A DNA stretch of 22,582 bases, from positions 1 to 22,582 of the forward strand of contig CAJKZK010000012.1 in the NCBI GenBank assembly GCA_905204225.1, in the 5' to 3' direction. The position numbers were made by a program, and so were the translations under genes. The notes below the pieces were generated by a model. The model saw only the letters and a program-made list of their open reading frames with translations. It was not told the DNA's origin and did not search any database. The DNA comes from an uncultured Bacillota bacterium (GTDB lineage Bacteria > Bacillota_I > Bacilli_A > RFN20 > CAG-449). This document shows, piece after piece, positions 1 through 6,935 of the stretch. Numbering within the stretch: position 1 is the stretch's first letter; every line of letters begins with the position of its first letter.

Positions 1-48
1 CGACCACCGAGATCTACACTCTTTCCCTACACGACGCTCTTCCGATCT
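1..48. other. Illumina TruSeq adapter sequence (contamination)
   Basis: The first 48 bases match the TruSeq universal adapter, including the typical CTTTCCCTACACGACG core and the terminal CTCTTCCGATCT. This is library sequence, not genome, and marks an untrimmed contig end. Genomic sequence starts at 49. The minus-strand reading frame that enters it gains an artefactual tail containing GRASCRERV, a peptide recognisable as translated adapter. Confidence 0.98.
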
Positions 49-1153
49 TAACATTAAATAAATGACCATTTGCATGTGAAACTGTGTTTGTTAAACATTC
101 ATGCATTGCGTGAATTAATATTTTTTCTAATAATGAATTTTCTGGTGGATAATCACCTGAAAATTCAATTTTAATATCAATAAGTCTTGCTGCTTCAAAT
201 ATAACTTGTATATTGCTTTTCTTTTCATCTTTTTGAGTAGTTGTTAACGCTTCTAATTCATTTTTCCAAAAAGATAATAATTTGTTTTGTTCTTCGGTAT
301 CTAAGTTAGAAGTAAGTTTCCTTTTTGTTATTAAAAGTAATTTACCAATATTATCATGAATACGAATTTTTGCTGATAATATTTCTTTTTCTCTAGTTAG
401 AATTGCAATATTTTGTCCATAAGAAAGTAATCTTTGATTTATTAATTTTAATTTTTCTAATTGAATTTCTAATTCTTTAGTTAATTTATATTCTTCAGTT
501 ATATTAGTGGCAATGATTTCATAAATTTCTTTTTCATCTATATTATGTTTAATTCTTTTAAATGAAAAAACTTCTGTATTAAGAAAATTTATTATTGCTT
601 CATCATCTTTATTTTGAATTAAATAAAATCCTTCATTTAATTTTCCTGTTATGATATTATTCCAAAAAGTTGTTCCATTTAACAAAGCATTTCCACATAA
701 AATGATACTTAGATGATTCATTTCTTCATTGAAAAGATGAATTAGACCACTTTTTTCATAAAAACAAATTCCTTTTAAAATGGTTTCTACACTTTCTTTT
801 ATAGAAATAGGAGAAATGGTTTGATTTCCCCATTTAAAAGCATAAATAAGTAATATTATGCTTAATAAAAATAACATAATAGATAAAGAAGTGATTAACC
901 AAAAAGGTGCTTGAATTACTTTTAATGATAAATAAAAAACATGTTGTTTTGTTCTATATAAATAACTTACTCTCATCGTTAAAAAAATAAAAATAAATGA
1001 TGATATAAAAGATATAATTGTTAATATTTTAAACCATCTTTTTTTACAAAATCTTAAAGTAATAAATATATCAATTATTGAAAAAACTAATGCTAAAATA
1101 GATAAAATTATTATTATTTGTTGAGCAAGTGTTGGAGCGTCTATAAATTTCAT
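49..1153 (-). CDS. Membrane sensor histidine kinase, PAS-type, 3' end cut by contig end
   Basis: Partial sensor kinase of a two-component system. There are about three membrane segments (residues ~10-33, 42-60, 82-106). A PAS-like domain follows (~118-222) and ends in the typical ATNITEEYKLT stretch, then a coiled linker (~223-262). The dimerisation/phosphoacceptor motif RIHDNIG puts the acceptor at His266. The ATP-binding N-box begins at HECLTNTVSH (351-360). The G-boxes are missing because the contig stops. Residue 368 is the last genomic one; the frame runs on artefactually into adapter to position 14. The ATG overlaps the stop of the upstream 7TM gene by 4 bases (ATGA), implying translational coupling. 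In Bacillota this pair is usually followed by a response regulator, which would lie beyond the contig end. Kinase assignment is firm; the signal is unknown. Confidence 0.85.
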
Positions 1154-2808
1154 AATATTCCTTTTGATGGTAAAAACAAGCTAAAATAAGTTGTTATTTC
1201 ATCATGTTGAATTGCTACATTAGATGAAAATTTTTTAATTAATTTATTAGTTATTAATGGTAGATACTTTTTTTCTATATCACTTTCTATTCTAATAATT
1301 ATATTTTTTTCTTTTTGAAAAAGATGTACTAAAAAAGATGCTTGTAAATATGGGTCAATAACGACACACATTTCAAAAAAATCATAAATTGTACCTAGTA
1401 TATCACTATTTATTTTACCTTTTAGTTTACAATCTAAAAAGCATTCTATATTAGTTAAAGATAAATAAGATATAGATTCATTAATAGATAGTGCTAATTC
1501 ATCAACATCCATTAATTGATCTTTTTTAGATAATAAAATTAAATTACTACGTCTTTTAATATACGCGGCTAAAACACAAGCAAAACGCATTTTGTTAATA
1601 AAGTCTTCTTCATTAATAGTTTTAAGTAGTAATAAATTGTTTAATTTGTTAATTTCATCTTTAGTATATGTTTCAACTTTTGCATATAATTTTTTTGGTT
1701 CATCAATTTTGGCACTTTGCTTTTTCATTTCATTTTCGGCTTCAATAATATCATTTTCTTCTTTGATTTGTTGTTTGGCTTCTTGTAATCCAATATTTAT
1801 TTCATTGATTAATGATAAATCTTCACTCCTAAAAGTATATCCACCGTGAATTTTTGTTCCATAAAATCTAGTGTTTTTATTAACCATAATTGGAGATTTG
1901 ATAGCGGCTTTTAGTTGCTCTTTATCTAAAGATAATGATGATTTAGAACGATAAATAACTTGTAAATTTTCATCTGTAATAAATGCAGAACACATTGAAT
2001 GATAAAAATATTTTTCATAATTAATGTTTGAAGGAATTAAACCGATATCAATACAGCTTTCAATTATCAAGATACAGCTAAAACATAATAATTCAGGTAT
2101 TTTAAATGATGATATATTTACTAAAAAACAAATTGTAGAAATAAAAACACAACCTAAAAAAGTAAATATAGGAATCCATATTTTTTTTCTACAAGCAGAT
2201 ACTTGGCATTTAATTATCATTATAATTATACTTATTATTGTTATTAATATTTCCCAAATTATAGCTAAATAAAAAACTATACCATGTTTATACGAAAAAT
2301 CATTCTCACTATATTCAAATATAAACGCTAATTGGTGTAAATCATTTGTATATATTAATGATAATAAAATAATTGCAGGTATAAAAATTAAAAACCATGT
2401 TTTTTTTAAAGGCTTTCCATCTTTTGTTTCTATTGATAATGAAGCTAGTAATAAGGTTGGTGGAATTAAACATTGCGAAACATAATAAGAATACCATAGA
2501 TAGCGATTTAAGATATCATCATTTCTAGTTAATCCATATTTAATCATTCTTACAACAAGAAAAAATAATATAAAAATTGCAATAATTAATAAATATAATC
2601 TTAAATCTTTGCGTATAATTCTATGAATTATAGAAACACCCCAAAAAACAACAAGAGACAAAAGAATTACGTGAGCTAAAAGTGAAAATAATACATGCCA
2701 AAAGTCGGGAAGTAAATCATCTATCATTTGAAAAAAACCAGCAAGAAAAAAGAAAAATAAGCATATGGAATAACCACTGATTCTTTTTTTGTTGATTGCA
2801 ATTCGCAT
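1150..2808 (-). CDS. 7TM sensor protein of histidine-kinase N-terminal 7TM type, without catalytic motifs
   Basis: A 552-residue membrane protein. Residues ~10-255 hold about seven hydrophobic segments, resembling the 7TM region found at the N-terminus of some Bacillota histidine kinases. A small PAS-like segment (~265-330) contains GGYTFRSEDLSLINEIN, followed by a long charged coiled coil (~335-385). The C-terminal ~150 residues look like a degenerate kinase-like region: I see no phosphoacceptor His motif and no N or G boxes. It probably senses a signal and passes it to the kinase encoded immediately downstream, whose start codon overlaps this stop. The Shine-Dalgarno AAGGAG lies upstream of the ATG (complement of 2815-2822). 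The division of labour is inferred from gene order and the missing motifs. Confidence 0.7.
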   Translation of the reverse strand: MRIAINKKRISGYSICLFFFFLAGFFQMIDDLLPDFWHVLFSLLAHVILLSLVVFWGVSIIHRIIRKDLRLYLLIIAIFILFFLVVRMIKYGLTRNDDILNRYLWYSYYVSQCLIPPTLLLASLSIETKDGKPLKKTWFLIFIPAIILLSLIYTNDLHQLAFIFEYSENDFSYKHGIVFYLAIIWEILITIISIIIMIIKCQVSACRKKIWIPIFTFLGCVFISTICFLVNISSFKIPELLCFSCILIIESCIDIGLIPSNINYEKYFYHSMCSAFITDENLQVIYRSKSSLSLDKEQLKAAIKSPIMVNKNTRFYGTKIHGGYTFRSEDLSLINEINIGLQEAKQQIKEENDIIEAENEMKKQSAKIDEPKKLYAKVETYTKDEINKLNNLLLLKTINEEDFINKMRFACVLAAYIKRRSNLILLSKKDQLMDVDELALSINESISYLSLTNIECFLDCKLKGKINSDILGTIYDFFEMCVVIDPYLQASFLVHLFQKEKNIIIRIESDIEKKYLPLITNKLIKKFSSNVAIQHDEITTYFSLFLPSKGIL

Positions 2809-2900
2809 TTGTTAAACTCCTTATTTTTAGTTTAACATGATTGTTATTTCATTTCAAATTGCTAATTATTACTAAAATTTATCTATTTAAAAACGATAAA

Positions 2901-2926
2901 AGGGGGGTGTCAAATGGCACTTCCTT
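2901..2926 (+). other. G-rich imperfect hairpin upstream of lipoprotein gene
   Basis: A run of six G (2902-2907) begins an 11-bp stem, 2901-2911 with 2916-2926, around an AAAT loop. The stem includes four G-U pairs, so it is good as plus-strand RNA but poor as minus-strand RNA. It lies 53 bases before the lipoprotein start in a divergent intergenic region. No U-run follows, so it is not an intrinsic terminator. It could be part of the 5' leader or a protein-binding site. Confidence 0.4.
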
Positions 2927-2979
2927 ATATTAAGATCTTGTTGTTAAAATATTCATGATTTTAAAAGGAGCAATTTTAA

Positions 2980-3912
2980 ATGAAAAACAAAAAGATTATT
3001 TTATCTTTAGCCCTTCCTTTGTTAATTTCCTGTGGGCAAAACAATCATGATTTCTCTATAAAGTGGGAAAATGATGAAAATTATCATTGGCATGTTTGCC
3101 AAATTGAAGGCCATAATGATACATCTAAAAAAGAAAAACATATGTGGGATAATGGTAAAGTTATTAAAGAACCTTCTAAAACTGAAACTGGTACTATGAA
3201 ATATGTTTGTACAACTTGTTTAAAAGAGAAAACAGAAACAATTGATAAATTAAAAGAACAAACAACTTATACCATTACTTTTGATAGTAGAGGTGGAAGT
3301 GAAGTGAAAAGCATTACTGTTGAAGCAGGAGCAAAAATTGATGCTCCAAACAATCCAACAAAAGAAAATTATATTTTTGTTGGTTGGTTTGAAAGTAGTG
3401 ATGGTGGAAAAACTTTAAATGATAAACAATTTGAATTTTCTTATATGCCTGCAAGAGTTTTTACTCTTTATGCAAAGTGGGGCATTGAAAATATTAAAGG
3501 AAAAACATATAATCACACATCTTCTATAATTACATGGAATGGAACAGATGAAGAAAAAAATGAATTTCTTAATGAAATGGGAATTACTGAAGAAGAATAC
3601 CAAAAGATGAACGATTCTACTACTATTAAGTTTACATTTGATAATACACAAGAAAAAGCAACTGCTGTATTTGGTGTAGAATTTAAAGGTGAAGTTGAAA
3701 TGAATTCATGTACTGTATTTTATAAAATTAATGGAAATTCAATAATATTTTTTGATTCTGAAGAAGATATGAAAGCAGGAATTCCAGCACATACTTATGG
3801 TTTATTTAAAGGCACTACAACAACTATTTCTAGTGATAGAACCAAGTTAATTATTACAGGTATAACTGGAATTATGAAATTAGAACATATTTTATCTATT
3901 GTCGACAAATAA
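2980..3912 (+). CDS. Surface lipoprotein with His/Cys motif and InlB B-type repeat
   Basis: A 310-residue secreted lipoprotein. Residues 1-18 form a signal peptide ending in lipobox LISC, so Cys18 should be lipidated. Residues ~35-90 carry a small His/Cys motif: HWHVC, then VCTTC about 37 residues later. This also occurs in the next gene and may bind metal. Residues ~98-167 are one InlB/Listeria-Bacteroides type repeat, with FDSRGGSEV, an IFVGWF core and a closing LYAKW. The C-terminal ~140 residues are not recognised but have lipocalin-like beta character. AAAAGGAG sits 9 bases before the ATG. The likely role is at the cell surface (adhesion or ligand binding); the ligand is unknown. It probably shares a transcript with the following lipoprotein gene. 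Confidence 0.85.
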   Translation: MKNKKIILSLALPLLISCGQNNHDFSIKWENDENYHWHVCQIEGHNDTSKKEKHMWDNGKVIKEPSKTETGTMKYVCTTCLKEKTETIDKLKEQTTYTITFDSRGGSEVKSITVEAGAKIDAPNNPTKENYIFVGWFESSDGGKTLNDKQFEFSYMPARVFTLYAKWGIENIKGKTYNHTSSIITWNGTDEEKNEFLNEMGITEEEYQKMNDSTTIKFTFDNTQEKATAVFGVEFKGEVEMNSCTVFYKINGNSIIFFDSEEDMKAGIPAHTYGLFKGTTTTISSDRTKLIITGITGIMKLEHILSIVDK

Positions 3913-3930
3913 ATATTTTTTCCCTTTCTT

Positions 3931-3968
3931 AAAGGAGGTTAATGTACTATTGGGAATTAAAATATTAA
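3931..3968 (+). promoter_or_regulatory. Strong Shine-Dalgarno with short upstream ORF
   Basis: AAAGGAGG (3931-3938) is the best ribosome site in this gap, but it lies 44 bases before the lipoprotein ATG at 3983. It is well placed for a tiny ORF, ATG 3942 to TAA 3968, encoding MYYWELKY, or for an in-frame TTG at 3950. The tiny ORF may be a leader peptide coupling translation to the lipoprotein, or the gene may really start at TTG 3950. Confidence 0.4.
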
Positions 3969-3982
3969 TAGTGCATAATAAT

Positions 3983-5758
3983 ATGTATAAGAAAAAATCA
4001 TCCACTATAGCTGTGATGTTTGTTTTATTATTAACTTGTTCTCTTATAAGTTGTGATAATAAAAATAATACAAGTCAAACACCATCTACTCATGTTCATG
4101 ATTATTCTGATGTTTGGAATCATGACGAAACACAACATTGGCATACATGTAAAGATTCATCATGTGGAGAAAAGAAAGACGTTAGTAATCACACTTTTAA
4201 TTGGAGTGAAAAAACTCCTGCTGGAGTTCATAAAGATAAAGTAGAAAAAGGTGTTTGTTCTGTATGTAATTATGAAACAGAAAGAACAATTGAGGGGTCA
4301 GAAGCGAATATTCATTCTTGGAAATGGAATTATAATGATGAAAAACATTGGGAAGAAACTGAATGTAGTCAACATGAATTATTAAAAAGAAATGAAGAAA
4401 ATCATACTTGGAAATTTATAAAAGAAAATGAATTTACACATAAAAAAGTTAGTAATTGTGATGTAGAAAAACATGTTATTATTGAAAAAAAGGGACTTAA
4501 TCATACATTTACAAATGATTCTGATGTTGATTGTAATGATTGTGGCTATGTTAGGACATTATCAGAAAAAGGATCTTTTAAAACAATTAATACAAGAACT
4601 TATAATGGTAAAGCTCAACCTATTAGTTCTGATGAATATATTGTAGATGAATCTATAAAATCTTTATGCGAAATACAATATAAACTAAAAGATTCTAAAG
4701 ATAATTATACTACAAATGTTCCAGTCAATGCTGGGATATATGATGTAAGAATTTTTTGTAAAGGGAATGGTGTTTATCTTAAAGGTGAAGTTGCAAAAAG
4801 TGAATATGAAATTAATCAAATTGAAGTACCAGTTAATTCTTTTTTTAAATTAGTTAAAAAGAATTCTGATGGAAATTATATAGATTTAAAAACATATGAA
4901 ACCATTGATCCTAAAACATCAGCAAAAATTAATCTTACACTTCGTGCTTATGGTGAACAATATAAAAATCAAGGTAGATATAAAATTATAAAAACAAATG
5001 AAAAATTTGAAGGATTACAATTTGATAATACTAATTATAAACCAATTCCTACATATATGAATAAAGCACAAAACAGTGTTGGCATTATTATTTATGAAGA
5101 TGTAGAACCAGTTGTTACTGGAACTAATCAATCTGCTGAGTACCATGTTAGTTGGATAGACTTTGTTGCCTCACCGTATGTAATTATCAAAAAATACACC
5201 GTTACAAATGGCACCTTGCAAATTGGTGACTATTTGATTTGTGAAGGAATCAATGTTCCTTTGAAACTTATTGATGTTGAACTTAATAATGGTAGTAATG
5301 GCTCGGAACAATGCTCAGGGATTGCATTTGCAGGGGAAATAGTAGACATTAGATTTGCAATAGAAGGTTTTATTACAGAAGAAATTGCGGGAACAAAACT
5401 TATTAACACAACCTTTACAAAAGTGGATTATGAAGTGCTTACATTTAGCGAAGGTTCAAATACAACAAATTCCTTAGATGTGACATTGGAACAAAACAAA
5501 TCAATGTATCTTGAATTCACTGCTACTGTTGATAGCGCAAAAACTTTCCATTTAAATTTTAGTTATGATGGTGGTTATAATGCAAATACTTCATTTGAAT
5601 TTTATAACATGGCAAATGGTGAAAAAATGACCAATAATTTAAATGATGTTACTGTAAATGCGGCTGGAACATATACTATTATTATTAAGATAACAAAAGT
5701 AAGACAAGAATTTAACTCATCATATAAAACTGTAAAATTTTCTGTTAGTATTAAATAA
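3983..5758 (+). CDS. Mosaic surface lipoprotein: His/Cys repeats plus EF-Tu domain 2-like module
   Basis: A lipoprotein of about 591 residues from ATG 3983, chosen because it gives a clean signal peptide MYKKKSSTIAVMF ending in lipobox LISC (Cys24). An in-frame TTG at 3950 has a better Shine-Dalgarno distance, and the open frame extends to 3899. Residues ~38-190 are His/Cys/Trp-rich repeats (HWHTC, CSVC, CNDC, several HxW), similar to the preceding lipoprotein. Residues ~195-285 look like a beta-rich domain. Residues ~399-474 resemble EF-Tu domain 2, with NGTLQIGDYLICEG, a FAGEIVDIRFAIEG stretch and IAGTKL. The last ~100 residues look like a beta-sandwich. From about 5140 to 5480 codon use changes, with many C-ending codons, suggesting a module acquired by recombination. 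Function is unknown; surface binding is likely. A terminator follows the stop. Confidence 0.8.
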   Translation: MYKKKSSTIAVMFVLLLTCSLISCDNKNNTSQTPSTHVHDYSDVWNHDETQHWHTCKDSSCGEKKDVSNHTFNWSEKTPAGVHKDKVEKGVCSVCNYETERTIEGSEANIHSWKWNYNDEKHWEETECSQHELLKRNEENHTWKFIKENEFTHKKVSNCDVEKHVIIEKKGLNHTFTNDSDVDCNDCGYVRTLSEKGSFKTINTRTYNGKAQPISSDEYIVDESIKSLCEIQYKLKDSKDNYTTNVPVNAGIYDVRIFCKGNGVYLKGEVAKSEYEINQIEVPVNSFFKLVKKNSDGNYIDLKTYETIDPKTSAKINLTLRAYGEQYKNQGRYKIIKTNEKFEGLQFDNTNYKPIPTYMNKAQNSVGIIIYEDVEPVVTGTNQSAEYHVSWIDFVASPYVIIKKYTVTNGTLQIGDYLICEGINVPLKLIDVELNNGSNGSEQCSGIAFAGEIVDIRFAIEGFITEEIAGTKLINTTFTKVDYEVLTFSEGSNTTNSLDVTLEQNKSMYLEFTATVDSAKTFHLNFSYDGGYNANTSFEFYNMANGEKMTNNLNDVTVNAAGTYTIIIKITKVRQEFNSSYKTVKFSVSIK

Positions 5759-5765
5759 AATCATT

Positions 5766-5808
5766 AAAGAACTGTTGATGACAATGAATAGTTAAAAACA
5801 GTTCTTTT
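5766..5808 (+). terminator. Rho-independent terminator after lipoprotein pair
   Basis: An 11-bp perfect stem, AAAGAACTGTT (5766-5776) with AACAGTTCTTT (5797-5807), has a 20-base loop and runs into T-rich sequence. It lies just after the stop at 5758 and ends the lipoprotein transcript. Confidence 0.75.
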
Positions 5809-5866
5809 AGTTTATATATATTTATTTAAAAGCATAATTATATATTTTACATTTTTAATTATTAGA

Positions 5867-5987
5867 ATGTATAAAGATGTTACAATTTCTTTTATAGAAG
5901 TAGAAGATATTTAAAAAATTTTATGTTAAAAATATTAAAGGTGCAAATGATACTTGTATTAAATTAAAAGGGATTATATTTAAATAA
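5867..5987 (+). pseudogene. Possible frameshifted small ORF, weakly HPr-like
   Basis: ATG 5867 opens a frame (MYKDVTISFIEVEDI) that stops at a TAA in the T/A-run around 5910. Removing one base there continues the frame as KKFYVKNIKGANDTC... to TAA 5985-5987, about 39 residues in all. The start pattern (V-T-I-x-F then VEDIKKF) recalls HPr-like small proteins of this lineage, but the His15 region of HPr is absent. There is no convincing Shine-Dalgarno. It overlaps the end of the convergent HD gene by 8 bases. It may be a decayed fragment, a sequencing indel, or chance in AT-rich DNA. Confidence 0.2.
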
Positions 5988-6648
5988 GTTCAAGACCATT
6001 TATAATTAATTTAAATGAAGCTTGTAGTTTTTTAGCGGCTAATTTACATAAATTCATTCTTGTTAAAAATATTTCAAAATAATCCATGATTTGAGTGATT
6101 TCGGTATCGATAGTTAAATTTAATGTAACTGATCTTTCTAATTTGTCTAGTGTTAAAGAAGAATCAACTACTGCATAATTTACACGGTCATGAATATTTT
6201 CTTCATGTGTTTCTTGATTTCTTACTCTAGTTCTTCTAACATCAGATTTATCTGCTAAAATTAAGGCTGCTGCAATAGAATTAACAGGAAACGCTGCTGA
6301 TTCATCATGATTACCAATTGCAGCAATTATTAGAGCAATATCTTTTGGGTTCATTTCTAATCTAGTTAAAATATTAAAAGCCATGCATGCTCCATTTAAT
6401 CCGTGGTCTACTCGATTAATTGAATTGCCTATATCATGCATATAAGCTGCTATTTGACCTAAATTAATTTCTCTTAGAGAATAACCAAATGTTGTTAATA
6501 TATCTTTAACAACTTTTGCACACTTTAAAACATGACCGAACGAATGATCAGTATAACCCATTGAGGCTAATGATTGATCGGCCATAGAAATATATGTTGC
6601 TATTTCTTTGTTGTTTCTTATTTCTTCAAAAGTGATATCTTTATACAT
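5980..6648 (-). CDS. HD-domain metal-dependent phosphohydrolase
   Basis: A 222-residue cytoplasmic protein of the HD superfamily, whose members hydrolyse phosphoester bonds of nucleotides or similar compounds with bound divalent metal. The metal ligands are visible in order: His35/His39 (DHSFGH), His71-Asp72 (YMHDIGNS), His82 in VDHGLNGA, His114-Asp115 (GNHDES) and Asp133/Asp136 (ADKSD). The C-terminal ~70 residues are an unassigned mixed region. The start is supported by GGAGGTTAAAT before the ATG (complement of 6649-6657). It is a single-gene unit: the plus-strand lipoproteins lie downstream in convergent orientation and the candidate small RNA lies upstream. No intrinsic terminator is obvious after its stop. 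The substrate cannot be told from sequence. Confidence 0.85.
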   Translation of the reverse strand: MYKDITFEEIRNNKEIATYISMADQSLASMGYTDHSFGHVLKCAKVVKDILTTFGYSLREINLGQIAAYMHDIGNSINRVDHGLNGACMAFNILTRLEMNPKDIALIIAAIGNHDESAAFPVNSIAAALILADKSDVRRTRVRNQETHEENIHDRVNYAVVDSSLTLDKLERSVTLNLTIDTEITQIMDYFEIFLTRMNLCKLAAKKLQASFKLIINGLELI

Positions 6649-6733
6649 ATTTAACCTCCAATATTATATTTATATTGTATCATTTAATAATTATAACAAA
6701 TGTAAAAAAGTAGTAAAAACAATAAAATATATC

Positions 6734-6761
6734 TTGAAAATATATAAATGATGATTATAAT
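6734..6761 (+). promoter_or_regulatory. Sigma-A-type promoter for candidate small RNA
   Basis: TTGAAA (6734-6739), a 16-base spacer and a consensus TATAAT (6756-6761). Transcription should start near 6768. No protein-coding gene follows on this strand until 7581, and a strong terminator lies about 150 bases further on. Confidence 0.55.
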
Positions 6762-6767
6762 ATATTT

Positions 6768-6935
6768 AAGCATTAAAAGTGCTTGTAAGACAATACCTAG
6801 ACTTTATTAGTAAGCTTATAGTGAAGTTATTTAGTGAAAAGTAAATTATGGAACTTAGAAATATAAACTAAAAAAGGATAGATTGAAGTATTGTTATAAA
6901 TTAATTGTTGTGCTTAGGGAAACCTAAGTTTTTTT
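6768..6935 (+). ncRNA. Candidate structured small RNA, 6S RNA-like fold
   Basis: About 168 bases lie between a near-consensus promoter and an intrinsic terminator, without a credible ORF (the only ATG frame is seven codons). The RNA can fold as one long rod. The closing stem is 6783-6787 with 6895-6899, then ACAAUAC 6790-6796 with GUAUUGU 6888-6894. A large asymmetric bubble follows (6797-6806 opposite 6872-6887). The inner stems are 6807-6811/6867-6871, 6816-6820/6862-6866, 6824-6828/6852-6856 and 6829-6833/6842-6846, closed by GUGAAAAG. AAGCA at the 5' end can also pair with UGCUU at 6911-6915, overlapping the terminator. Length, rod shape and central bubble recall 6S RNA, which binds sigma-A RNA polymerase. 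I recognise no conserved 6S sequence, so the family is a proposal. The 3' end overlaps the antisense Crp/Fnr pseudogene. Confidence 0.45.
6913..6935 (+). terminator. Intrinsic terminator of the candidate small RNA
   Basis: A perfect CTTAGG / CCTAAG stem with a GAAA tetraloop is followed by seven T (6929-6935). It is directional: the minus strand has no T-run after the hairpin. No plus-strand protein gene lies upstream of it within 1.1 kb apart from the candidate RNA. Confidence 0.85.

Noticed and set aside
2024..2272. Plus-strand ORFs inside the 7TM sensor gene, also at 1592-1849
   Set aside because: They are antisense to a clear coding gene, lack ribosome sites and look like translated complements of membrane helices.
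6779..6844. Small ORF starting GTG inside the candidate RNA (about 21 codons)
   Set aside because: There is no Shine-Dalgarno, the start is very close to the predicted 5' end, and the peptide has no recognisable feature.
6768..6935. tracrRNA or SRP RNA
   Set aside because: No CRISPR array or cas gene is present, and the SRP signature with a GGAA loop and its conserved asymmetric loop is absent. The GAAA loop here belongs to the terminator.
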